Positions 1 through 8,275 of a DNA stretch of 64,000 bases are shown here, piece by piece. The stretch spans positions 1,922,001 to 1,986,000 of the forward strand of contig CP064963.1 in the NCBI GenBank assembly GCA_016699165.1, in the 5' to 3' direction. Numbering within the stretch: position 1 is the first letter of the stretch; each line of letters opens with the position of its first letter. This DNA comes from Candidatus Melainabacteria bacterium. GTDB lineage: Bacteria; Cyanobacteriota; Vampirovibrionia; Obscuribacterales; Obscuribacteraceae. The position numbers and the translations under genes are program-made. The notes beneath the pieces were generated by a model, which saw nothing but the letters and a program-made list of their open reading frames with translations, did no database searches and had not been told where the DNA came from.

Positions 1-1
1 T

Positions 2-958
2 AAGTCGCCTGTGTTTGCAAAGAAATTAATTGAGTTGGGTGCAACAGGAATTTGTGTGGCAAAACTTTCCGAAGCAGAAGTGATGGCGCAAAATGGCGTT
101 GGCGATATTCTTATCACCACCGAAATTATTGGCAAAGCTAAGATGGAAAAACTTTTTGATTTGCTTAGAGACCACCCAGCCGTTCGATTAGTTGTTGATA
201 GTAAAGCTGGTGTGGACATGCTTGCAGCTGCAGCCAAAGCCTTTCAACACAAAGAACAAATCATGGTATTGATTGAGACAAACGTCGGACAAAACAGAGC
301 CGGTTTGGAACATCCCAAAGACGTAGTCAAACTAGCCAAACATATTCAAGACCAAAACAGCTTGCATTTCATTGGCGTTCAAGGTTACGAAGGTCATGTG
401 CAATTATTGCGTGATGAATCTGAGCGCAAAACAAAAAGCAAAGAATCGATGGATAAACTTGGCAAAATCGTATCCGAACTGAAAGCAGCTGGAATTCACG
501 TTCCGGTTGTAACAACAGGTGGAACAGGCACTTCGCCCTGGTGCGCAGAAAACGATTTTGTCACCGAAGTGCAGCCAGGCAGTTTCATTTTTATGGACAC
601 TGCTTACAGAAATGCCGGACAGAAATTCGAGCTGGCACTACATCTGGTGGCAACAGTCATTAGCAAACCCGATGCGAAGAGAGCAGTAATAGATTCAGGA
701 TACAAGTCATTATCGACCGACTCAGGTATGCCTGAAGTGGCAAACATAGCCAATTTAACTTACGAGCCTGGTGGCGACGAACATGGCATTTTAAAATCGG
801 CGTCGGGTGGAGAAGTTGCTTTAGAGATTGGAGATCGAGTGACAATAACTCCAAGTCACATTGATACCACAATCAATTTGCACGATTATTATTACTGCCA
901 CCGCCAGGGAAAAATCGAAGCCATTGTTCCGATAGCCAATCGAGGCAAGGTTCAATAG
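2..958 (+). CDS. D-threonine aldolase / D-serine dehydratase-like PLP enzyme (5' truncated)
   Basis: Fold-type III (alanine-racemase-like) PLP enzyme acting on D-hydroxy amino acids. The frame is open from base 2 (KSPVFAKKL...), so the GTG at 11 is internal and the real start, with the PLP-binding lysine, lies left of the window. Visible family marks are GICVAKLSEAEVM, the glycine-rich TTGGTGTSP phosphate-binding stretch, QPGSFIFMD and, near the C terminus, PSHID. In D-threonine aldolases a His-x-Asp pair there binds the divalent metal, whereas D-serine dehydratases carry His-x-Cys, so an aldolase-type activity is slightly favoured. The last 86 bases overlap, antisense, the C-terminal codons of the small gene at 873-1286. 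A decayed second copy of parts of this gene lies at 1421-1730. Confidence 0.85.
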   Translation, partial: KSPVFAKKLIELGATGICVAKLSEAEVMAQNGVGDILITTEIIGKAKMEKLFDLLRDHPAVRLVVDSKAGVDMLAAAAKAFQHKEQIMVLIETNVGQNRAGLEHPKDVVKLAKHIQDQNSLHFIGVQGYEGHVQLLRDESERKTKSKESMDKLGKIVSELKAAGIHVPVVTTGGTGTSPWCAENDFVTEVQPGSFIFMDTAYRNAGQKFELALHLVATVISKPDAKRAVIDSGYKSLSTDSGMPEVANIANLTYEPGGDEHGILKSASGGEVALEIGDRVTITPSHIDTTINLHDYYYCHRQGKIEAIVPIANRGKVQ

Positions 959-1286
959 AGCTCGGTAGATGTCTTCCCTCCTCCCAAGATAAACCTAGCC
1001 GGATATTTAAATTATGCACTTCAGCATTGAATTCCTTTCTTTGTTCTCGAGAAAGATAGACAATGTACACTTTCTGATCTTTAAGCTTAACTCTTAATTT
1101 TGACACGCCGTCTAGCCAGAAAGTTTCTTCTATCAAATCGGATTGGGTTTTCACAAGATTTTTAAATTGCAAATACGACATTGCTGGCGGGTCGATCTCA
1201 AAGTAGTCTCGACTCAAGTAAATTACGCCCAAAGCTATAACCAGAGCGGATATACACGACATAATGGCTAAGACTTTGCGCAACAT
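873..1286 (-). CDS. small single-pass membrane protein, FtsH-ectodomain-like (paralogue 1)
   Basis: 137 aa with an N-terminal membrane anchor (about residues 5-24) and a small exported domain. The pattern SYLQFKNLVKT...VKLKDQKVYIVYLSREQ resembles the periplasmic FtsH_ext module (YSxFLxxV ... dG..y.TYxP), but without the AAA or protease parts. This is recognition by eye and tentative. An ATG start is preceded by a strong AGGAGG. The C-terminal tail (LDWLSEQWLRFFPGGG then NNN) is read from the antisense of the aldolase gene's 3' end. The same tail recurs in paralogue 2, because the two genes were duplicated together with that aldolase fragment. Function unknown. Confidence 0.6.
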   Translation of the reverse strand: MLRKVLAIMSCISALVIALGVIYLSRDYFEIDPPAMSYLQFKNLVKTQSDLIEETFWLDGVSKLRVKLKDQKVYIVYLSREQRKEFNAEVHNLNIRLGLSWEEGRHLPSSIEPCLDWLSEQWLRFFPGGGSNNNRAN

Positions 1287-1420
1287 GTGTCCTCCTCACT
1301 CTAAACTACTATACAAAATATAATTTTATTGACTATGTGGTTTGTACGCCATTCGCCTTACAGGAGTCATGAGCCCTGTACAGGATTGAGTTTCTGGGAA
1401 AAGCGGCGTATTGGCATGAC

Positions 1421-1730
1421 AAAGAACAAATCATGGTATTGATTGAGACAAACGTCGGACAAAACAGAGCCGGTCTGGAACATCCCAAAGACGTAGTCGA
1501 ACTGGCCAAACATATTCAAAGCCAAAGCAGCTGGAATTCAAGTTCCGGTTGTAACAACAGGTGGAACAGGCACTACATCTGGTGGCGATGTCGCTCTAGA
1601 AATCGGTAAGCAAGTGATGATAACTCCAAGTCACATTGATACCACAATCAATTTGCACGATTATTATTGCCACCGCCAGGGAAAGATCGATGCCATTGTT
1701 CCGATAGCCAATCGAGGTAAGGTTCAATAG
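1421..1730 (+). pseudogene. internally deleted copy of the D-threonine-aldolase-like gene
   Basis: About 310 bases nearly identical to pieces of the gene at 2-958, joined by deletions: 1421-1520 matches about 251-350, 1524-1574 matches about 482-532, about 1571-1586 matches about 636-651, and about 1580-1730 matches about 806-958. The junctions fall in short shared words (ggcact, ctggtgg), typical of microhomology deletion. It has no start region and no PLP-lysine region, so it cannot be functional. Its retained 3' part is the antisense strand of the C-terminal codons of the gene at 1648-2079, which may be why it survives. This remnant fills the gap between 1287 and 1647; I see nothing in 1287-1420 beyond the upstream region of the neighbouring small gene. 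Confidence 0.85.
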
Positions 1731-2079
1731 AGAATTGACCGTTAACAGTCGGCCACCAAAAACTTTCTCTACCCACGCATATAGCCTTCAAAGTTATGTC
1801 TTTTGCAATTATTTGTTGAATGAGTTTTGACTTTTCATCAGGAGTCAGAATGATAAAGTATTCCTTTTCATCCTGCAGTTTGACTGACACTCTAGGCTCA
1901 CCATTAATTAACGAAACCTCGGCAATGGACTTGGGATCGTTTTTGATTAAGGTCTCAAGTTTGGATTTAGTCATTGGCTCATCCCAAACCAAATAATATC
2001 CGCTCCTGCTGAAGTAAATCACGCACACGACTACAGCCAGAGCGAAGAAACAAGAGATAATCGAAAGTATTTTTCGCAC
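1648..2079 (-). CDS. small single-pass membrane protein, FtsH-ectodomain-like (paralogue 2)
   Basis: 143 aa starting at a GTG (MRKILSIISC...), with one membrane anchor (about residues 5-24), then LETLIKNDPKSIAEVSL...VKLQDEKEYFIILTPDEK, the same FtsH_ext-like layout as its neighbours. The tail SIEPYLDWLSEQWHRSFPGGG matches paralogue 1 and is encoded antisense to the aldolase remnant. Upstream is a modest AAGGA. It is the second gene of a short minus-strand run that begins with the TPR-DUF2314 gene. Function unknown. Confidence 0.6.
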   Translation of the reverse strand: MRKILSIISCFFALAVVVCVIYFSRSGYYLVWDEPMTKSKLETLIKNDPKSIAEVSLINGEPRVSVKLQDEKEYFIILTPDEKSKLIQQIIAKDITLKAICVGRESFWWPTVNGQFSIEPYLDWLSEQWHRSFPGGGNNNRAN

Positions 2080-2127
2080 TGAATAAGGAATCCTTCTAAC
2101 AAAACAGGCGCCGCCAAGAAAAAATAG

Positions 2128-2520
2128 CTATTTTTTTAGAAATGGATATTCCAATTGTAGTCCTTGAACTTGTACCCTAGATTTAGTTCTGTCTAGCGAT
2201 ACTTCTTTAAGAGGAATCTGGGATTTTTGCGCCGCCAGATATAAATCCGCTTTTGACTCCATTGAGAGCACAAGATGTCGCGGTGTGGGATCGCCCTTAA
2301 ACCTTATGACTATAAATGGCTCATGCCTTATCATCGAAATCTCTTCAATTTCGTTCGGCGAGGTCCTCACCTTTTGAATCAGTTGTTCATAACTAAGCGC
2401 CCCATTTACCTTAGGGGCTTTGACCACACTAGTAACCGCAAAAACAATTACGATAATTGAGAGCAAGAAGAAAAACACGGCTAATGTCGTTTTATAACTA
2501 CCCTTCTTTCTATGAATCAT
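2128..2520 (-). CDS. small single-pass membrane protein, FtsH-ectodomain-like (paralogue 3)
   Basis: 130 aa from the ATG at 2520. An upstream in-frame start at 2544 exists, but the 2520 start forms a four-base ATGA overlap with the stop of the preceding gene (2517-3782), the usual sign of translational coupling. It reads MIHRKKGS, then a strong membrane segment (about residues 11-32), then LSYEQLIQKVRTSPNEIEE and a beta-rich stretch. Of the three paralogues this looks most like FtsH_ext. It lacks the LDWLSEQW tail of the other two, which supports that tail being a later addition from read-through into aldolase antisense sequence. Function unknown. Confidence 0.65.
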   Translation of the reverse strand: MIHRKKGSYKTTLAVFFFLLSIIVIVFAVTSVVKAPKVNGALSYEQLIQKVRTSPNEIEEISMIRHEPFIVIRFKGDPTPRHLVLSMESKADLYLAAQKSQIPLKEVSLDRTKSRVQVQGLQLEYPFLKK

Positions 2521-3782
2521 TTCGACTGCCGTTCGTCGAGCCATTTGTCGATGAACTTGCCCAAAACGTTTCCCTCTTCTTCACCTTTTGGATTCACGAT
2601 AGTCCAGTCGAGCATATCCTTCTCATTGACCTTAAGGGCTTGTCCCCGTTTATATCCTTCTAGACTTACATCATTTGCCAGTCTTCCATTCACAACATCG
2701 CCGGTCCAAGAATCTATGGTAACGAAGACCTGCTCATGGTGACCATTCTTGTCTGTCAAACCAGTTGTTACACTCATGAAATGACCAGATGGCAATCCAG
2801 CTAAATATCTTTTCTTAGCGTCTGGAAGCGTGGCTCGCGCTTGAACTATAAGAGGCTTTAGTGCTTCAGTTAGTTCCTGACTAGACGGTGCCACTCTATC
2901 TGGTGGCGGAGAACCGGGGTGTCTATAACCAAGTTTTTCAGCTAAAGAGGCTTCTTCTGCCGCTTTTTCTTTCTGATTCAACTTGTGATGGCCAATAGCC
3001 AGAAAGTGATGAATCAACGCCTTTTCTTTATCGCTCGAAGAATAGGTTAATGCCTGAGTTAGTGATTTAATCCCTTCTTGAAATTGATTTTCTCGAAGTT
3101 GACTATAGCCCAAGGCTCTATAATAGTCAGCCTTCAAAGGAACAGGAAGATCCGCAAATGACACATTTTTGGAAGTCTCTATCACACTTTTAAATTCCGA
3201 CATAGAAAACAAAGAATTGATCTTCAAAATATATGCCATCGCTTTTTGGTCTTTGGCAGACAGAGTTGCCGCCTTTTCAAAATCTTGAATAGCCTCTTTA
3301 TGCAACTCCATTCCTTGAAGCGCAGATCCTCGATTAAAATAAAGCCAGCTCAACTCGGGGCATGCTGCAATTGCGTCGGTATAGTAGTCCACCACTTTTT
3401 TACGATCTGAATCTAATGAATGAGCAAAAGCTCGTTGAGCTAAAACGTCTTTGTTGGTTGGATCTAGAGCATAGGCTTTCTCGATAAATGCAAGCGCTTC
3501 AGACATGTCATTTAGATTTGCAGAAATCCCGCTGAGTAATCGATAACAAGTTACTTTCAATTGGGGACTAGCATCTTTGCTCTCGACAGTTTCTTTTAGT
3601 TCAGCTATTTCTTTGGAGAAATCACGCCCTGAAGTTTTCGCATCTTTCAAATCGCGTTCGATCAAATCGATTGTTGCCTGCGAAACATTCGCGGCAAAAA
3701 CAGGATCGCTCAATTCGATGCTAAAACATGCAGCAAGCGCGAAACTATAAGCCAATAGATTTAGAGAAGAAGTTTTTTTCAT
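2517..3782 (-). CDS. secreted TPR protein with C-terminal DUF2314 domain
   Basis: 421 aa. A signal peptide (MKKTSSLNLLAYSFALAAC..., cleavage near FAA, residue 31) is followed by TPR-like helical pairs to about residue 285 (EALAFIEKAYALDPTNKDVLAQRAF; YFNRGSALQGMELHKEAIQDFEKA). The last about 115 residues (ARATLPDAKKRYL...EQVFVTIDSWTGDVVNGRLAN...GQALKVNEKDMLDWTIV) match the DUF2314 pattern, an EhxWVxV strand, G.i.N and a DW at the end. DUF2314 has no established biochemical role. It heads the run that includes the small FtsH_ext-like genes. Likely an extracytoplasmic scaffold; the exact role is unknown. Confidence 0.75.
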   Translation of the reverse strand: MKKTSSLNLLAYSFALAACFSIELSDPVFAANVSQATIDLIERDLKDAKTSGRDFSKEIAELKETVESKDASPQLKVTCYRLLSGISANLNDMSEALAFIEKAYALDPTNKDVLAQRAFAHSLDSDRKKVVDYYTDAIAACPELSWLYFNRGSALQGMELHKEAIQDFEKAATLSAKDQKAMAYILKINSLFSMSEFKSVIETSKNVSFADLPVPLKADYYRALGYSQLRENQFQEGIKSLTQALTYSSSDKEKALIHHFLAIGHHKLNQKEKAAEEASLAEKLGYRHPGSPPPDRVAPSSQELTEALKPLIVQARATLPDAKKRYLAGLPSGHFMSVTTGLTDKNGHHEQVFVTIDSWTGDVVNGRLANDVSLEGYKRGQALKVNEKDMLDWTIVNPKGEEEGNVLGKFIDKWLDERQSK

Positions 3783-3837
3783 GCAATTATTTTACACGCC
3801 CGAACTAATTCTCAACCATCTACAGTCGCGAGTTTAA

Positions 3838-4779
3838 TCAGCTATTGTCATCGAACGGATAGGTCGCACTCAAATATTTATCCAAGCCTAAATGCGGGTC
3901 GTCTAAGTCTGCGTGTAATACATGTTTGTATAACGCTTTTTTGAACGAGTCAGGCGTGGCACCACTTTGCTTTAGAAGCATTTGATGAATCTGTCTGCGT
4001 CTGTACCATTCGTTGTGGCTTGTGTCTGAGACTAACTCGACTTTGCCGTGACCTTCAACAGATGTTTGAGGCTCGACCATGAGCTTATTTAGAGCCTTGT
4101 TACGCGCTAATTCGTCTTTGTGATATTTGCTGATTAGATCAAACTGTCTGTCTGACTGGACCATGATATTTCTCGACGCTTCGCTCATTTTTTTGAGTTG
4201 ACGCAAGTATGCTTGCGGTTCATAGACGCCAGGAATAACATCAATGATAGAACCATCGGCGGTGCACACATAAGTGGCGATATTGCCATGTAAGGTTCGA
4301 GTCACTTTCTGACCGTTACCAAAATCAAGTGTGATTGTAGGTACAGAACGCACAGACTCCCATGCAGGCTCGAAGTTTTGATTGATATAAGCTGAAATTT
4401 CAGGGTTTGAGAACAACACGGATCTCGCAAGACGTGCATTCGTTCAGCAGAAGCGGTCGTCTAAAAATCCCATTAAGTGAAATACTAAAACTGGTTTACC
4501 AGACAAAAGCGAATTCTTTTTGGCTTCAGCAGTGGTCGGATACCAAATAACTGCGCCGGGTCTGACTTTTTTCTTCGGCTCTTTTTTGGTGTCATTTTTT
4601 GAAATAGACACAGGCTCGCTCTTCAATTCTTTAGGCGGGACCAAAAGAGTCTTAATCGGCATTTCTATAATTGACTTTCGCATGTCTGCTCTCATGCCGC
4701 CTTTGAATGGCTCCTGTCCATGACTGGCTTGAGCGGCAAACAATGTGGTTATTAAGGCTGACAATAGAAATCTTTTCAT
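3838..4779 (-). CDS. secreted thioredoxin-like protein with one in-frame TGA (selenoprotein candidate or nonsense mutant)
   Basis: Two same-frame pieces, 4444-4779 and 3838-4443, are separated only by a TGA at 4444-4446. No other stop or frameshift occurs. From the ATG at 4779 (GAGGG upstream; a GTG at 4794 is less likely) there is a signal peptide (MKRFLLSALITTLFAAQASHG), a Lys-rich linker, then AKKNSLLSGKPVLVFHLMGFLDDRFC-TGA-TNARLARSVLFSNPEI, ending at YINQNFEPAW. That is the thioredoxin-fold layout of bacterial proteins with an LDxxFCxxNAR motif. The TGA falls one codon after Cys. Just after it the mRNA can fold: GCACG-UCU, loop UGCG, AGA, a two-base UC bulge, CGUGU. The loop G is 16 bases past the UGA, as in bacterial SECIS elements. 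The alternatives are a Ser or Cys codon mutated to TGA, or a sequencing error. Confidence 0.7.
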
Positions 4780-4886
4780 ACAAATCGCCCTCACTGGCTT
4801 TCATTTCTATTTTGCGCAAATAGCATTGTTTCCACCCTGGGGTAAACACTGAAAATCCCCCGGGAAAAATGCTATCGTCTTGCCAT

Positions 4887-5375
4887 ATGAATCTTGAAGT
4901 AGTCCAAATAGCAAAGAAAAGCGAGGCTGACTCGCAAGACATCAAAGAGCGTTCCCAAAAGCTTTTCGGCGCTGATTTTGTGGTCAGTCGAGGCAAATGT
5001 CACAAGCCCGCCGAGCTAGATGGGTTCGTGGCGCGGCAATATACCGAACTGGTGGGACTTGCCACTTATGAAATTTCAGGCGATATGTGCGAACTTGTCA
5101 CCATTGACGTGTTTTTGCAATGGCAAGGCATTGGCAAAAAGCTGATGGAAGAAGTGGAAATGGAAGCAAGAATGGCTGGGTGCAAACAGGTCTGGTTGAT
5201 TACGACCAATGACAATATCGAAGCCATTCATTTTTACCAGCGCCGCGGCTATGACATGTCTGCCCATTACCATAATGCCATTGAAGAAAGTCGCAAATTG
5301 AAGCCCCAAATCCCGCTGGTTGGCAATTTTGGCATTCCAATCAAGCATGAGCTAGAATTCCGCAAAAATTTGTAG
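4887..5375 (+). CDS. GNAT-family N-acetyltransferase
   Basis: 162 aa from the ATG at 4887; an ATG at 4869 in the same frame would add six unlikely residues. Gcn5-related fold: beta strands ELVGLATYEI and CELVTIDVFLQWQGIGKKLMEEVE, where the QGIGKKL turn is the acetyl-CoA pyrophosphate-binding motif A. Motif B is NIEAIHFYQRRGY. The substrate cannot be read from sequence; single-domain GNATs of this size acetylate small amines, antibiotics or protein N termini. It diverges from the thioredoxin-like gene and is followed by a hairpin terminator at 5401. Confidence 0.85.
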   Translation: MNLEVVQIAKKSEADSQDIKERSQKLFGADFVVSRGKCHKPAELDGFVARQYTELVGLATYEISGDMCELVTIDVFLQWQGIGKKLMEEVEMEARMAGCKQVWLITTNDNIEAIHFYQRRGYDMSAHYHNAIEESRKLKPQIPLVGNFGIPIKHELEFRKNL

Positions 5376-5400
5376 CCTTGTTTTGTATACCTGGATTTAG

Positions 5401-5430
5401 AACCTAAACCGATATCGGAATAGGTTTTAT
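5401..5430 (+). terminator. intrinsic terminator after the GNAT gene
   Basis: Outer stem AACCTA/TAGGTT (5401-5406 with 5421-5426), a symmetrical AA/AA internal loop, inner stem CCG/CGG around ATAT, then TTAT. It lies 25 bases past the GNAT stop. The U-tract is short, so strength is uncertain. Confidence 0.5.
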
Positions 5431-5547
5431 ATTGCCACAGGTTCAAGCTCGCGACACTTGACAACAGGCTTGACGCAAAATCCCATCAATAGATTGATTT
5501 GTTCTAAAGCAGTATATATTGCCGTTTTAGTATCATCATGACTACTC

Positions 5548-6789
5548 ATGAAAAATGCATTCTCTCTGACAAATTTTCTGAAACAAAGCCCAGTGGCGCA
5601 AGCGTTCATTCTCGTTGCCATTATTAACGCGAGCTTACTTTACTTCAATCCGCTTCAAAAGCTGGACCCGCAAGCCATTGTGTCCAACCGAACTTGGGCG
5701 TGGTGGGCAGTGAAAGATTTCAGAGAAAACCCAAGTGACGTAATAATGATGGGCTCGTCGTTCATCATGAACCCGACCTGGCAGGAAGAAGCTGTTTACA
5801 GAAAACAATCTGTCGATTTAGTGGTCGACCATCGCACTACCTATTTAGAGGATGCAATTAAGAGTCGCGCTTTAGTCCCTCAAAATTTGCGTTGTTTCAA
5901 TTTCGGTCTGCCCGGCGCCATGGTTTCAGACCAGGCCATGATTGTTGAAACAATGTGTCAAGGTCCGCAAAAACCAAAGATGGCAATTTTTTGCGTAGCA
6001 CCGCGCGATTTGATGGACTGTCGTTTCTTCAACGCTGGCGGCTCCAAGCATTTTCGTTATTTGACCAATTTCACCGAAAACAAACAAGCTAAAGATCTGG
6101 CATTCATGGACGTTCCAGGTAAGTTTGCCGATTGGTTTTCCAATGCTCTCTTTTTCAAAAATAAGTCGAACGAAATTCAGACATTGCGTGCCAATGCACT
6201 TAAATCAGTAATGCAACCATATCTTGCGACGCTGCCACCAAGTCCTCTCAATCAAAACTCAGAAGAAGACAGACGTTCTGTTTTCAAACGCGATGAAATA
6301 GAAAAAGGGGCATGGCTAGCTCATCCCAACACACCTTATTGGTACGTCAACTCTTCGCCTGATTGTCGTATGCGCTACAAACATTTAAACAGTCAGGTCT
6401 TTGAAAATCAAAAGATCTGGCTCGACAAAGCGCTCAAAACTTGCAAAGAACGCGGCGTAAAAGCTGTGGTCGTCAATGTTCCCTCTTCGCCTGAAGCAAG
6501 AGAGTGCATGTTCCCAGGCATTTATGAAAGACACGTCGAGGCTGTGACTACAATTACAAAGGCAAACGATATTCCTTTCTATAATCTAGACCCAGGCTGG
6601 AAGCACGAACAAAAAGATTACACAGACTGGGGTCACATGGGACCGCAAGGCGGTAGCAAAATGCTCAACGCCATAGCCTCAATTGTGGCAGGCAATCAAG
6701 AGCTTGTGACGGCACTCAATAGTCCATCAAATAATAATTCTGCCAATCGCAAAGTGGCTGAATCGGAGGGCAAACAAGATGCTCTTTAA
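5548..6789 (+). CDS. SGNH/AlgX-like membrane-anchored acyltransferase partner
   Basis: 413 aa with one N-terminal membrane anchor (about residues 17-33), then an extracytoplasmic SGNH-hydrolase-like domain. The nucleophile region is DVIMMGSSF (Ser70/71) and the Asp-His pair is DWGHMGPQGG (Asp360, His363). Proteins of this kind (DltD, AlgJ/X, PatB-like) pair with an MBOAT protein to move acetyl or other acyl groups onto an exported polysaccharide or teichoic-like polymer. The MBOAT gene follows with an 11-base overlap, so the two are translationally coupled. The polymer is unknown; no polymer synthase gene sits next to the pair. Confidence 0.75.
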   Translation: MKNAFSLTNFLKQSPVAQAFILVAIINASLLYFNPLQKLDPQAIVSNRTWAWWAVKDFRENPSDVIMMGSSFIMNPTWQEEAVYRKQSVDLVVDHRTTYLEDAIKSRALVPQNLRCFNFGLPGAMVSDQAMIVETMCQGPQKPKMAIFCVAPRDLMDCRFFNAGGSKHFRYLTNFTENKQAKDLAFMDVPGKFADWFSNALFFKNKSNEIQTLRANALKSVMQPYLATLPPSPLNQNSEEDRRSVFKRDEIEKGAWLAHPNTPYWYVNSSPDCRMRYKHLNSQVFENQKIWLDKALKTCKERGVKAVVVNVPSSPEARECMFPGIYERHVEAVTTITKANDIPFYNLDPGWKHEQKDYTDWGHMGPQGGSKMLNAIASIVAGNQELVTALNSPSNNNSANRKVAESEGKQDAL

Positions 6790-8263
6790 TAGCCTCGCTT
6801 ACATGATATTTTTGCCGGTCGTGTTCTTACTTTATTGGAAGACGCCTTTCAAATTCAGAACGCCACTACTTCTTATCGCCAGTTACGTCTTTTATATGTA
6901 CTGGAAATGGGAATACGGTCTGCTCATTTTGGGACTTACTGCGCTCAATTATTTCCTTGGTTTCTGGGTCGAGCGCGCTACGGTCAAGAAGAAACTGGTC
7001 TTTGGACTTGGTATCGCCCTCAATGTCATTATTTTGGGTTTCTTCAAATACGCATATTTTGTGCACGATGTTGTTTCTGATGCGGCAAAAGCCGTTGGTC
7101 AGCCTGCGCTGCCCAATTTCACTGTAGAAATAATTCTTCCCCTTGGAATTTCCTTCTTCGTTTTTGAGTTCATTCACTATTTATTTGAGATTTATCGCGG
7201 CGCAAAACCGGTCAAATCTTTTATGGAATTTGCTCTTTTTCCAAGTTTCTTCCCCACCCAAATCGCTGGACCAATCAAGCGTTACGCCGACTTCATTCCT
7301 CAATTACACAAAGAGCAAAAACTCACTCAAAAAGATTTTGACGAAGGGGTCGAACTTATATTGTTTGGTCTGTTCAAAAAAGTGGTGATGGCGGACAATT
7401 TCGCCCTTGTGGTCAATCGCTGTTTCGCTCACCCAGACCTAGTCACAAGCGCAGATTTATGGCTTGCACTCTACTGTTTTGCCTGGCAAGGTTATTTCGA
7501 TTTCTCTGGCTATACAGATATCGCACGCGGCTCGGCTCAGCTTCTTGGCTTTAAGGTTCCGCTCAACTTCAACTTGCCCTATCTTGCAGGCTCCATTTCT
7601 GAAATATGGAGACGCTGGCACATCTCGCTTTCCACCTGGCTGCGCGATTATTTATTCATCCCGATGGGTGGCAGCAAAGGCGGCGAATTACTCACTTATC
7701 GCAACATCATGCTCACCATGATCATTGGTGGATTCTGGCACGGCGCCTCATTGCACTATGGATTTTGGGGCGGCACTCTTGGATTATTTATGGTGGTCCA
7801 CAGAGGCTGGCAGACCTTCTACAAGACGAAGCCATGGCTTGAGAACATAGTCAAAACCAAGTACTATCACGTTTTTGCTGTTTTCCTCACAATGCACGCG
7901 TGGTGCTTGAGCCTCGTGTTCATGCGCTCGCCAGACATGAATGTGGCATGGACAGTAATGAAAAAGGTCCTCTTCTTAGACACAGCCCAAAATGCTTTAG
8001 GTTGGTGGCAGCCAAGCATTCTTGCTACCACAGATACAAATCTGCTTTATCCGCTCCTCCCGTTCATATTGGTGGCTACCTATGCCATGCAATTACTTGT
8101 GGCTAAATCGAAAGAAATCCCAGGCGTCATGCCCAATTTCAAACTCAATTTGTTTGGCAAACATATTCCAGCATTCAAACCAGCTTATCTTGCAGCACTC
8201 TTAATCGTACTGTTCATCTGGTCGCCAGACTTCTCGCCTCAGTTTATTTATTTCCAGTTCTAA
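6779..8263 (+). CDS. MBOAT-family membrane O-acyltransferase (AlgI/PatA type)
   Basis: 494 aa with about ten to twelve membrane spans. MBOAT signatures in order: LNYFLGFWVE, PLGISFFVFEFIHYLFEIYRG, FPTQIAGPIKRY, WQGYFDFSGYTDIARG, SEIWRRWHISLSTWLRDYLFIPMGG (conserved His281) and IIGGFWHGASLHYGFWG (the invariant active-site His321). It carries acyl groups across the membrane and hands them to the SGNH partner encoded just upstream. This fits modification of a surface polysaccharide. The length is typical for AlgI relatives. Confidence 0.9.
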   Translation: MLFNSLAYMIFLPVVFLLYWKTPFKFRTPLLLIASYVFYMYWKWEYGLLILGLTALNYFLGFWVERATVKKKLVFGLGIALNVIILGFFKYAYFVHDVVSDAAKAVGQPALPNFTVEIILPLGISFFVFEFIHYLFEIYRGAKPVKSFMEFALFPSFFPTQIAGPIKRYADFIPQLHKEQKLTQKDFDEGVELILFGLFKKVVMADNFALVVNRCFAHPDLVTSADLWLALYCFAWQGYFDFSGYTDIARGSAQLLGFKVPLNFNLPYLAGSISEIWRRWHISLSTWLRDYLFIPMGGSKGGELLTYRNIMLTMIIGGFWHGASLHYGFWGGTLGLFMVVHRGWQTFYKTKPWLENIVKTKYYHVFAVFLTMHAWCLSLVFMRSPDMNVAWTVMKKVLFLDTAQNALGWWQPSILATTDTNLLYPLLPFILVATYAMQLLVAKSKEIPGVMPNFKLNLFGKHIPAFKPAYLAALLIVLFIWSPDFSPQFIYFQF

Positions 8264-8275
8264 CTCAAGCCTGAA

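Noticed and set aside
1421..1730. Second functional aldolase gene
   Set aside because: Only about 310 bases remain with three large internal deletions and no start or PLP-lysine region, so it is a remnant.
4652..4996. 114-codon minus-strand frame upstream of the thioredoxin-like gene
   Set aside because: Overlaps the thioredoxin-like signal peptide in another frame and the GNAT start; no signal or domain of its own.
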